Assembly: GCF_030272615.1 (NCBI RefSeq)
Contig: NC_081415.1
Span: 375,175,392-375,239,391 of the forward strand
Reading direction: 5' to 3'
DNA length: 64,000 bases
Source of the DNA: Cryptomeria japonica
Lineage: Eukaryota; Streptophyta; Pinopsida; Cupressales; Cupressaceae
Positions 42,801 to 55,026 of the stretch are shown one piece after another. The notes below the pieces were generated by a model. It was given only the letters and a program-made list of their open reading frames with translations. It had not been told where the DNA came from and searched no databases. Both the position numbers and the translations under genes were made by a program. The number at the start of each line of letters is the position of its first letter. The first letter of the stretch is position 1.

Positions 42801-45468
42801 GGTAACACAAGCTTGAAATTGCAAGTTCTGATTACGAAGCCATGAATATGAAAGCGCAATTATGAAAATTATCATACTCCCAAATAATCATTTTCAAGCT
42901 TGCGCTTCCTAAATGCATGTTTTGAAGCATCAAAATAGGTGTTTGGACGTAACACAAGCTTTAAAATGCAAGTTCTAATTTTGAACCCACGAACAAGAAT
43001 GCGTGATTATGAAACTTATTTTACTCCAAAATCATCATTTTCAAGCTAGTGCTTCCTAAATGCTTTTTTTGAAGCATCAAAATGTGTGTTTGGAGGTACC
43101 ACAAGGTTGAAAATGCAAGTTCTTATTCCAAAGCCACGAACATTAAAGCACGATTAAGAAACTTATCATCCTCCCAAACCGTCATTTGCAAGCTTGTGCT
43201 CCCTAAACACAAGTTTTGAAGCATCAAAATTTGTTTTTTTAGGTAACACAAATTTGAAAATACAAGTTTTAATTCCAAAGCCACGAACATGAAAGCACGA
43301 TTATGAAACTTACCGTACTCCCAAATCATCATTTCCAAGCTTGTGCTTCCTAAATGCAAGTTTTAAAGCATCAAAATGTGTGTTTGGAGGTCACACAAGC
43401 TTGAAAATGTAAGTTCTGATTGCAAAGCCACGAACATGAAAATGTGATTATGAAACTTATCGTACTTCCAAATCATCATTTTCAAGCTTGTGCTTCCTAA
43501 ACGCAAGTTTTGATGCATCAAAATGTGTGTTTGGAGGTAACACAAGTATGAAAATGCAAGTTTTGATTCCAATGCCATGAACATGAAAGGTAATTATGAA
43601 ACTTATCCTATTCTGAAATCATCATTTTGAAGCTTGTGCTTTCTAAAATCAAGTTTTGAAGCATCAAAATGTGTGTTTGGAGCCAACACAAGCTTCAAAA
43701 TTCAAGTTTTGATTTCGAAGCCACGAAGATGAAAATGCGATTATGAATTATTGTACTCCCAAATCATCATTTTCAAGCTTATTCTTCCTAAACACAAGTT
43801 TTTAAGCATGAAAATGTGTGTCTTGAGGCACAAAAAACTTGAAAATGCAAGTTCTGGTTCTAAAGCCACGAACATGAAAGTGCGACTAAGAAACTTATCG
43901 TTCTCCCAAATCATCATTTACAAGCAAGTTTTGATGCATCAAAATGCGTGTTTGGAGGTAACACAAGCTTAAAAATGGAAGTTCTAATTCCGGAGCCACG
44001 AACATGAAATTTGGATATGAAACTTATTGTACTCCCAAATTATCATTTTCAAGCTTGTGCTTCCTAAACACAAGTTTTGAAGCATCAAAATGTGTGTTTG
44101 GATGAAACACATGCTTGAAAATGCAAGTTCTGATTTCGAAGCCACGTGCATGAAAGGGCAATTATGAAACTTACCGTACTCCCAAATCACCATTTTCAAG
44201 CTTGTGGTTCCTAAATGCAAGTTTTGAAGCATCAAAATGTGTCCTTGGGAGTAAGACAAGCTTGAAAATGCATGTTCTGATTCCAAAGCCACGGATGTGA
44301 AAGCATGATTATGAAACATATCGTACTCCCAAATCATCATTTTCAAGCATGTGTTTCGTAAGCACAAGTTTTGAAGCATAAAAATGTGTGTTTGGAGATG
44401 ACACAAACTTGAAAATGCAATCTAATTCTGAAGCCATGCACATAAAAGCATGATTATGAAACTTATCATACTCCCAAATCATCATTTTCAAGATTATGCT
44501 TCCTAAATGAAAGTTTTAAATCATCAAAATATGTGTTTGGAGATAACCGAAGCTTGAAAATGCAAGTTTTGATTCTGAAGCCACATACATGAAACTGTGA
44601 TTATGAAACTTATGGTACTCCCAAATCATCATTTTCAAGCTTGTGCTTCCTAAACACAAGTTTTGAATCATCAAAATGTCTGTTTGGAGGTAACACAAAC
44701 TTGAAAATGCAAGTTTTGATTCTAAATCCATGAACATTAAAGCATGATTATGAAACTTATCGTACTCCCAAATCATCATTTTCAAGCTTATGCTTCCTAA
44801 ACACGAGTTCTAAAGCCACCTACATGAAAGCACGATTATGAAACTTATCATACCCACAAATCATCATTTTCAAGCTTGTGCTTCAGAAACACAAGTTTTG
44901 AGGCATCAAAATATGTGTTTGGAGGTAATATAAGCTTGAAAATGAAAGTTCTAATTCTGAAGCCACAAACATGAAAGTGAGATTATGAAGCTTATCGTAC
45001 TCCCAAATCATCATTTTCAAGCTTGTGCTTCCTAAACATAGGTTTTGAGGCATCAAAATGTGTGTTTGGAGGTAGCGCAAGTTTCAAAATGCAAGTTCTG
45101 ATTCTGAAGCAACAAACATGAAAGCACGATTATGAAACTTATCGTCCTCCCAAATCATCATTTTCAAGCTTGTTCTTCGTAAACTCAAGTTTTAAAGCAT
45201 CAAAATGTGTGGTTGGAGGTAACACAAGCTTGAAAATGGAAGTTTTTATTTTGAAGCCATGAACTTGAAAGTGTGATTATGAAACTTATCGTACTCCCAA
45301 ATCATCATTTTCAAGCTTGTGCTTCCTGAATGCAAATTTTGAAGCATCAAAATGTGTGTTTGGAGGCACAATAAGCTTGAAAATGCAAGTTCTGATTTTG
45401 AAGCCACGAACATTAAATCATGATTATGAAACTTATCGTACTCCCCAATCATCATTTTCAAGCTTGAG
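39808..45468. repeat. 147-bp satellite array, block 2
   Basis: About 38 monomers in the same orientation as block 1. Most are full length. Shortened units occur near 42405-42421 (about 35 bases missing), 43920-43927 (about 20 missing) and 44795-44812 (about 55-60 missing, with the break between two similar GCAAGTT..GAAGC segments of the unit). The block ends at the TTGAG target duplication of the 4.5-kb insertion. Confidence 0.97.
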
Positions 45469-45899
45469 TGTAATGCCCTGCCAGGAAACCCTTAAGGGTT
45501 TAAGTTAAAAACACTCAAATAGAGTGTAAATATTTTTTTTTATAGTTTTATAATAATAATAATTACGAGCGTTAATAATAAGTTACAACATTAAGATAAT
45601 TAGGAGTTATCTAAAACTTAGATAACACAGCGGAAGGCTAAATGAACCTAAGGAGTTTCCCAATGCGATTACGCAACCTTGCACCTAACTCAACTTGCGT
45701 CAAAAGATCCAATAAGTTGGATATCTTAAGTACGAGATAATGCATATGACATGGACATATATATGTTCGATAAATTGACATCTTAGAATTTTAGGAAGCG
45801 TTCGTTTATTTTGGGTGGATAGGAGGCCATCGCGAGGTTATTTACTCAATGCACTTTAAAACATAATAAATTTAAGAGGCATCCCATAAGGTTCAATGT

Positions 45900-46660
45900 G
45901 ATTAATATCGCGAAGTTCATTCATTTAGGTTTAAGGTAACCACCCACAATTGATATCATCCTTTATAATTAAAAGTATGGTTAATAAGATGAGATTCATT
46001 CATTAAGGATTAAACTACCATTAATAGAGTGAGGTTCCTTCATTTGAATTCAAGCATAACCAACTAATGAGTCGTAGTTCTTTTATGGAGGATAAAATGT
46101 AAGTAGCCATAGAGTTCATTCATTGAAGTTTTAATAATGCTAATAGATGGAGCTCAATTCATTAAGGTGAAAATGTAATAGGAACACATGAGTTCATCCC
46201 TTTAATTAAAATATAGTTAGCAAGATGATATTCATTATTACAGAATTAAAATATAAGTTCATAGTGACGTTCTTCCATTAGGATTAGAATATAACTATCT
46301 TGATGCATGTCACTCTTTTTAGTTAAATGAAGTTAATATGAAGAGATACATTTACTAAGATTAAGATATAAACAACTATACGAATTCTTCCCTTTTCAGT
46401 TCAATTTTAGCAATCATAAAGAGATTCTTTTATTAGGGTTATAATTATGGATAAATAGGTGAGTTCACCCAATTATCAGGTTAATTTGGTAAGGATTATT
46501 TGTTAAGATTAAAATGTGAAATAATTAAACAAATTCATCCAATATAGTGAAATATAATTAACATGGCGATACTCATTTACCAAGATAAAAAGTAAATACC
46601 TATATGGTGTTCATCCTTTAGATTTCAACTTAGAAATTATGACATTAATTTTAACTTTGT
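45900..46660. repeat. Degenerate tandem repeats, about 55-65 bp, inside the 4.5-kb element
   Basis: The phrase TTCATTCATT or TTCATCCATT, followed by AAGGATTAAAAT-like words and then TAA(C/T)-rich spacer and GATGAG, returns about a dozen times (for example 45918, 45989, 46029, 46107, 46158, 46192, 46230). Spacing varies and copies are heavily diverged. Confidence 0.6.
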
Positions 46661-47935
46661 TACCCATTCACATTTGTTCAATTTACCAACTTATATCAAG
46701 CTAAAACAATAATGGTAACCTAGAAAGATTACTTCCACTATTACTTCTCTTAATTAACATAAACCGAATACTTTTCCATAATCATAATTTACAATGTTTT
46801 ATGAACCTGATTACTACATTTATCAAGATGAATAATTTTATGCACTTTGATTTAGCTTCATCAAATTCCCACCATACACTTATGAAAAGCAACCATACAT
46901 GATAACTTATAATATGAAATAAAGGAACAAGGCATCGCATAACATGGATATGATCTCAGAGTTCACCCCTAAAGGGCTACATCTCCGGGTCTGCTCAACT
47001 GCAAGACCCCTTTGGTATTAATATCGTTAGGAATACATAATTTATAAGTCTTTTACATCTTTGCCACTTAGGCGAACACAACCAATATACAATAGACACC
47101 TCGGTCAGAATTTACATAATGATCCCTTTTGAAGCGGATCCAGCTGAACACTTCAAAGCAATTATGGGTTCTATTGACTGACGATACTCTGACTAGGGAC
47201 GTAACCGGCTATGACCAACACAAGTAACCAGATGATAGGGTCCAAACAAACCTATCAAAGCCTTGCTAGTACTTAACACAAGTGAACACATAAAATAAAC
47301 TTGCCATCTTTTCCATTATCTATTTCACATCATCGGGGAAGAAATAACTAAACTATTTATTTTACTAAAAGAAGGTATCATTTTCTTCCAAACTTCCAAT
47401 CGACACATTATTAAATTTGTGATGATCTTTTTTTTTTAGAATGTCATTTGAGCTTTCGGAATTTCCATGACGAACTTAAAATACTTATACATTTTAGATT
47501 TCTATTTCTAAGTTCTCAGAATGATCAGATAGAATCACTGTGTTTCCTGAATACTGTATTATTTAAAAAATCACAAGTTATTAAATACTATTCAACATAT
47601 AAATATATATAAATTTCTTTAAAAATATATATATTAATAGTATTGTTCAATAACGTACGATTTTGAATTAATTATTTATTAATACATAAATTAACCTTCA
47701 CATTAAATATATATATATTAATAAAACAAATTAATTATTAACTAAATCTATATTTAAGAAAAATGCCTTTAAAATCAAATTGTTTATTTTATTGTATTAT
47801 ATATATATATTTTTTTTTTTAATAATAAAAAAAATTTAAACTAAAATAAATAATAAAAAAAGGGGCACTGCGGGGCCCACCTTCCAACACGGAAGAGGCG
47901 GGAAATCCCGCAGCTCCCTCGCTGCCATACTATGG

Positions 47936-48080
47936 CACAGGGATTCCCCCTGCGGCCACTATGGACACAGGGTTTCCCTGCGGCCACCGTGGTCGCAGGT
48001 TTTACCCTGTGGCCACAGTGAACGCAGGGATCCCTACGGCCCACTTAGTGGTTGCAGGTTCCTGCGGCCTATGGGGAGGA
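47936..48080. repeat. GC-rich minisatellite, about 29 bp unit, inside the 4.5-kb element
   Basis: Units such as CACAGGGATTCCCCCTGCGG, CACAGGGTTTCCCTGCGGCC, CGCAGGTTTTACCCTGTGGC and CGCAGGGATCCCTACGGCCC start near 47936, 47966, 47994 and 48023, with a partial fifth at 48052. The part is GC-rich and CpG-bearing within otherwise AT-rich DNA, and T-runs flank it. Confidence 0.8.
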
Positions 48081-49204
48081 GGGTGCGGGTAGAGCCCTCG
48101 GCTCCTCCGCCCTCCAACCCTAGCCGCTTAAACATTTTTTTTTTTATTTTTTTTTTCTATATTTTTTTTTTAAATTCTTTTGAATCGAATTTATTTCGAT
48201 TTTACATTCCTTACCATTCTTTTTTATATTTGATTTTTATTTTTTTGAAAGAAAAACAATGAAATAACCCCATTTAATGGAATGAAGATAAACCAAGATA
48301 ACATCCCCATTTAATTCTTTCACAGTCCCACAAGGGTCTGAAATAATTTTATTTTTTTTAGAATGACCAAAAATACAAAATGGGAAACCCTTTTCTTTTC
48401 CAGCAGTCATGATTTCCTAAAAACCCAAGAACACTTTCAAATGGGCAGGATTTATTCAAAACCCTTGAACCTTTTAACATTCTTCATCTAAAACACAACC
48501 AATATGGATTTTTTTTTTCAAAACAAACAGAATTTCATGAGGAAGAAACAAACACATTTTTTTTTTATTCACAATGAAATAAGGGATAACAAGAAACCTA
48601 CCTCCTTTAGCTTTCCTGGCAAGGATTTTTGAAGAAGAGCCCACCTGTAGGAAGAAAAATCCATCCTCCCAAAATCTCCCCCTTTCTTTTCTCCAAAAGC
48701 TCCCAAAAAGAAGAACCCCCAAAATATTTCAACAACTAGGTTAAATGAGAAACCCCCTTTTTTTTAACCTAATTTTCAATTTCGAATTTAAGCATTTTTT
48801 TTTTAAATAAAAGAAAATGAAAATGGAAGTCATTCTTTTCCACTACTCAATAAATCTAACTCGTTTTATTCTAATTAAAATTAAAATGCTTCTATCTCTT
48901 ATATAGTTTTAAATTCTAATTTCTCAATATTAATTTAGGCCTACATTATATTTCGAGACTATTGACCAGGGTCAAGCATTTAGATAAATTTAAATTTCCA
49001 AAAAATCAATCTTTTATAATATATCAACTTTACAAGTTTAAAAATAATTTCCTTTAAATAATTAAAATTTTCCACTTTCTTTTTCCAAAATGCGAAAATG
49101 ATTAATTTATTTCTATTTCCAAATGACTTTAAATCTTTCCTTTCTAAAACTCATAACTCATTGAATTTCGTTATTTTTTTTTTTTTTTAAATTAACTATT
49201 AAAT

Positions 49205-49460
49205 TAACTCGCTACAACATAATAAAGCGACCTTTTTAATAAGTGACTAATCTCATGAAAGAAACCTATTTATTCTAATTTTCTCAACTACTAATGCGTA
49301 AATGAACACATTAATTCAAGTTAAATACTTTAAGCTTGCTACAATTATAATTAAAGCGATCTCTTTAAATTAACGATTAATCATACAAAAGAAACTACCT
49401 ATTTTAAATTTCTAAATTGCTAATGCGTACATCCACTCATTAAATTGAATTAAATACTTA
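49205..49460. repeat. Two-copy diverged tandem duplication, about 127 bp
   Basis: CTCGCTACAAC, AAAGCGACCT, AGTGACTAATC, GAAAGAAAC, CTAATGCGTA and TTAAATACTT occur in order in 49205-49331. Counterparts follow in 49332-49460 (CTTGCTACAAT, AAAGCGATCT, AACGATTAATC, AAAGAAACTA, CTAATGCGTA and TTAAATACTTA). Confidence 0.75.
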
Positions 49461-49968
49461 GGATAACAAACTCCACTTACCCCACGCAAGGCATGCAAAT
49501 CGAGGAAGTCCACCAATCACACGACATGCAACCCAATGAAAAGAAAAACCTACAGACTACACACGACGCTCACCTGACCATGGCTAAGGCAAGACGAGAG
49601 TTTTATGACCCCCAAATCTGAATTCTAAGGATGGAGGAGGTATACTCAACCCTGCGAATCCCGAAGGAGATGAACCTCGCCCTAGGCGGTGTTGCACCTG
49701 CAATCTCCTACACCCATGAATCACGCAAGCCTACATATACATATACATATTCAATGAAGGTGTTAGCTCGAGATTTATCACAAAATTAGGAAACCATTAC
49801 ATTTACACAAGAATCAATGCAAAAGCACAATAATAGGTATGCACAATTATTTAAATTATCTAATCTACAACCTTGCATCATGGTTAACCAACCATTCAAA
49901 AATGCCACTTAGGAAGTCAACCAAGGTCAAACGGGTTTTACAAGTCTGACTAGGGTAGGGGCATTACA

Positions 49969-51668
49969 TTGAGTCTCCTAAACACAAGTTTTGAAGCATC
50001 AAAATGTGTGTTTTGAGGTAATACAAGCTTGAAAATGCAAGTTCTGATTCCGAAGCCACATACATTTAAGCGTGATTATGAAACTTATGGTATCTAGATT
50101 ATCATTTTCAAGCATTTGCTTCCTATACACAAGTTTTGAAGCGTCACAATGTGTGTTTGGAGGCATAACAAGCTTGAAAATGCAAGTTTTGATTCTAAAG
50201 CCACTAACATGAAAGAGAAATTATGAAACTTCATGTACTCCCAAATCCTCATAATGAAGCTTGTACTTCCCTAAATGCATGTTTTGATGGATTAAAATGT
50301 CTGTTTGGAGGTAACAAAATATTGAAAATGCAAGTTCTAATTCAGAAGCCACAAACATTAAAGCGTTATTATGAAAGTTATCATACTCCTAGATCATCAT
50401 TTTCAAACTTGTGCTTCCTAAATGCAGGTTTTGGAGCATCAGAATGTGTATTTGGAGGTCAAACAATGTTGAAAATGCAAGTACTGGTTGTGAAGCTACG
50501 TAGATTAAAGCATGATTATAAAACTTATGGTACTCCCAAATCATCATTTTCAAGCTTGTGCTTCCTACACATAAGTTTTCAACCACCAAAATATTTGTTT
50601 GGAGGGAACAAAAGCTTGATTATGCAAGTTCTAATTGTGAAGCCACGAACATGAAAAAGCGATTATGAATCTTATCGTACTCCCAAATCACATTTTCAAG
50701 CTTGTGCTTCCTGAACGCAGGTTTTGAAGCATCAAAATGTGTGTTTGGAGTTAACACAAGATTGAAAATTCAAGGTTTGATTTTGAAGCCACAAATATTG
50801 AAGTGCAATTATGAAGCTTATCGTACTCCCAAATAATCATTTTCAAGCTTGTGCTTCCTAAATGCAAGTTTTGAAGCATCCAAATGTGTGTTTGGAGGTA
50901 ACACAATCTTGAGAATGGAAGTTATGATTCTGAAGCCACAAACATGAAAGTGTGATTATGAAACTTATTGAACTCCCAAATCATCATTTTCAAGCTTGTG
51001 CTTCCTAAATGCAAGTTTCGAAGCATCAAAATGTGTGTTTGGAGGTAACACAAGCTTAAAAATGGAAGTTTTGATTCTAAAGCCATGAACATGAAAGTGT
51101 GATTATGAAACTTATCATACTCCCAAGTCATCATTTTCAAGCTTGTGCTTCCTAAACGCAAGTTTTGAATCATCAAAATGTGTTTTTGTAGGTAACACAA
51201 GCTTGAAAATGCAAGTTTTGATTCTGAAGCCACGAATATGAAAGCGCAATTATGAAACTTATCGCACTCCCAAATCATCATTTTCAAGCTTATGCTTCCT
51301 AAGTGCAAGTTTTGAAGCATCATAGTGTGTGTTTGGAGGTAACATAAGCTTAAAAATCCAAGTTCATATTCTGAACCCGTGAACATGAAAGCACAATTAT
51401 GAAACTTATCTTACTCCCAAATCATCATTTTCAAGATTGTGCTTCCTAAATGCAAGTTTTGAAGCATCAAAATGTGTGTTTTTAAGGCACAACAAGTTTA
51501 AAATTCAAGTTGTTATTCCTAATCCATGAACATGAAAGTGTGATTATGAAACTTATCATACTCCCAAATTATCTTCAAACTTGTGCTTCCTAAACACAAG
51601 TTTTGAAGCATCAAAATGTGTGTTTGGAGGTAACACAAGCTTGAAAATGCAAGTTTTGATTCCAAAAC
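49969..51668. repeat. 147-bp satellite array, block 3
   Basis: About 11.6 monomers, continuous in phase with block 2 once the 4.5-kb insert is removed. It ends in the unit segment GATTCCAAAAC at 51668. That is the same point of the unit at which block 1 ends (GATTCTAAAGC at 3215). Confidence 0.95.
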
Positions 51669-54600
51669 TATTGGAACCAATAATTCTGGTGGAATTAAAG
51701 TTCTCCTTAGGATTTTCAAGTAGTCATTTTCCCCGACCCTTACCATCTATCAAATCCTTATATTCCAACAACCTTGAAAACATTCCCTACATTGATAACA
51801 ATTATCCTTGAATTCATGACACGGGTTTGAGAAGAATGGTTTATTTACTTATCAGATGGAGTTATTATTGGTACAACTTCATGAATGAAATACATGAATA
51901 ACAAATGTGTTATATGTGGGGTAAAATGGGCTCGCACAAAGGTAGAGCCCAGCATATAGATATGAGGGGACTGTTAGCACCTAGAAAAATGAAGTAATCT
52001 TGTTGTGTGAAGATTGTCATATAGGCCTAGAATAACCATTATCATGCACTTTGGTCCCCATAGACCTCAATGGTACTACCTAGACACACCTAAAGTTGTC
52101 AAAATACAAGCAATTTATATAATATATAAGCCATGTATTTCATTTCAGCATAAAGCCTCAAAACAAGTAAATTGACAAGACCCCATTAAGTCATACCAAT
52201 CAGATTAGTATTCTTCAAATTGGCATTATAAGTACCTATCGGGAAGACACTATCATGTTATACTGATAAGGGATCCTATTGTGAGACAAGAACCTGTACT
52301 TCTATCAGAGAGAGACATACTGATAAAAGGACAGATAGACTATTGGTGGGAAAACCTTCTTCAGAGCAAGATTTTCATGTCATACTAATATACATCCATG
52401 GGAAGAAGATTATCAGGGAAGTTTATCGATGGATGTAGCATTGGGAAGAGTTATAAGGTTGGAGCGAACCCACAAAAGTCAACCTGATCACAAAAGTCAC
52501 ACTGATGGATAATACAAAAGAACATGTCGGGATGACACAACCCGATAAGAAAAATGAGAAGAGCTATGAAGCATTAGAGAGACCAACATTGTCGGGATAT
52601 GACCATAAGGACCACACCGATTTCATGGGTCACCTCGACAGAAAACACAAGGAAAGGACATCGGAAAGAGTTTGAATGATGTGTTTAGCATCGGTATGAG
52701 TTATGAAGTCGACGTAGCATGCCAGTGGTCAACTCGATGATGAAAGAAACACCGATTGAGATGCAGGAAGATACATCAGCCTAAGTCACCCCGATGTGAA
52801 TCACAATGAAAATAAAAAGATCAGAAGACTAGATGTTGTCTGGAGGAGATGACAAAAGGCAAGCCAACTAGATAAGTCATCTTGACAACAGAAAACATAG
52901 AATGTATCGGCTTGAAAACAAATTGTTCCCCCAAAAAGGTAATAATGAAGATCTATTTCATCGGTTAGACCTATCTAGATCGGGATGAAATACTTAGAGA
53001 CAACCCAACTTCGAGAGTCACACTGATTAGATAGAAGTAACAAACAACTATATATCCAGGAAAATGTACATCGGCAAGAAAATGACCATCAGCCATAAAC
53101 TTCCTTTGTAACCCCGACATCAATGATCACATCGATGATGTTTAATCACTATGACTCCCAGCGATGACCACAAGGAAAGGAAATCTAGGAGATAAGAGAG
53201 ATTGGGAAAGTCTACCCAATGAGCAAAACATGACAAGATGAAAGGTCACCAAATGGATTGTTAAGACTAACAGTTGTCAAGCTGAATCAAACGAGGTGAC
53301 CAATTGACATCTTCGATAGGTAGCACATCACTTAAGTCTTGACGATGTGTTAACATATAAAGTCATGGTGATAAAAGGAACTTGTCACATCAACTAGATC
53401 GTTCAAAATTCAAAATTTATTGAGCATCAATTGTTGAAGGAGACTGCTATATGTTAGCACATATTTTTACAAAATATTTTGTGCTATATGGAGGCCTTCT
53501 CTTTTATCATATGAGCATTTATTGTTGGTTTGCATGTGCAGGAACCTTATTAGCAGGAGTAAAGTTTTCTAAGGATCAGTTGTTTTAGGAATGTCAAGGT
53601 ATCACTTGGGCACACTAAGGGCATGCACTAAGTATAGACTGCACAAGGAATCCAGTATGGAAGCATTCAATCAGTAGAGAAGTCATTATGGTATAATTTA
53701 AGATTCTTTTCTAGTATGTATCAGACCCTGTAGGATAGTTAGGATCACTAATATTCAAGGTGGATGGCTCATTTGTTCAAAATTGTAAAATTTCAATTAT
53801 CGGCATAAGTAGTCCTGGTGAAACAGCATTGGCAAGCAAAAGAAGGATTATCGGCATGACATATACCGATAAATCATAGGGTAGATTCATTGAGGCACTT
53901 AAAAAATATTCAGCACTTTGTGCGCTCTTGGAAAAACATACCATCAGGATAGCTTGTTTCGATGAGGTAGAATGTGGGTATTGTTTATCGGCATGTATCG
54001 ACCTATCAGAAATAATGAAAAAACTCTATCCCGATACCCGATGACTGAAGGGAACTGAAGGCGGGTCCATCGAAGAAAAAGACCATATCGGGATAGTACA
54101 AAAATAGTTAGGTCGATCCCCGATGACATGGAGAATCGGAAGACGGAACCATCAATATTACCTATACCAATAAAACAGACTCAGAGGTATAAAGCATAAA
54201 AGTGCATCAGAGACTCATCAGGACTTCGAGAGGAATAGAAAAAGGCTATTCTGACCCTCGATGAAGATAAGAGCACCTATGGGAATATCAGTGTAAATTA
54301 TACCGAGAAAGTAAACATTAAGTGAGGACTCATCGGGACATCGGAAGAAGAAATTTTATGCTATGTCAAATCCTGATAGGACTATTAGGGCAGATGGTGA
54401 GTTGCAAGGAGTTCTTCAGGGTAAGTTGTCTTGATAATGCAGGGAGCTTGGTCAGAATGCGAATTGATATGTTGAGGTCATCGGGACATTGAAGTGACAT
54501 AAATTGAACTATGTCGATACCCAACGGGTAAAGTAAAGGAAAACTGAAGGCGGATGCATCGGGGAGAGTTATGTCGATGGATCATGAAAACAAAAAGCAA

Positions 54601-55026
54601 AGCCGAAATTGAAGGAGTATCCATTACGATAAAGTCAACCATCGGGATAGGAGAAAAATTGCTATCCTGAGACCTGATAAGTCAATCGGGATAGATTATG
54701 TCTATCAAAAGGTAAGAAGTGGTAAAGTCATAACAATGGCGCCAAACAATTGAATCATCGAGAAAAGTTTCGCCGATTAGTCGTTGGAGGTCTTGATGTG
54801 AAAAACTGACAAAATGGCTTCCATTAAATGCATCCATTGAGTAGGTCCATTGCCACACGAAGCAGATCCATCGAGATTGTAGTAATTAAGTACAAGATTG
54901 GACTCCTTGGGATATATAGCTAGTGTTGCATAATAGCATTTCACACAAAGTTATTACAGAAAGATATCAGGTGTTTATTGAGAAATATTCTGAGCTACTG
55001 AGCATAGAGTAAAGGAATTTGCAAAG

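Larger units (their letters stand above)
45469..49968. mobile_element. 4500-bp insertion, probable solo LTR of a gypsy-type element
   Basis: The ends are perfect inverted decamers, TGTAATGCCC and GGGCATTACA, of the TG...CA type. A perfect 5-bp target duplication TTGAG flanks it (45464-45468 and 49969-49973). Deleting the insert and one TTGAG joins the two satellite halves without loss, so the borders are exact. I see no terminal direct repeat, primer site, polypurine tract or coding region. That fits a solo LTR left by recombination between the LTRs of a full element; a non-coding large derivative is the alternative. LTRs of this length are known in large plant gypsy lineages. Confidence 0.85.

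Noticed and set aside
47841-48044. Cys/Gly/Arg-rich minus-strand ORF in the 4.5-kb insertion
   Set aside because: It is a reading of the GC-rich minisatellite and has no other support.
45469-49968. A MITE or other DNA transposon, because of the perfect inverted decamers
   Set aside because: TG...CA ends with a 5-bp duplication and 4.5-kb length fit an LTR much better; the inverted repeat stops after ten bases.
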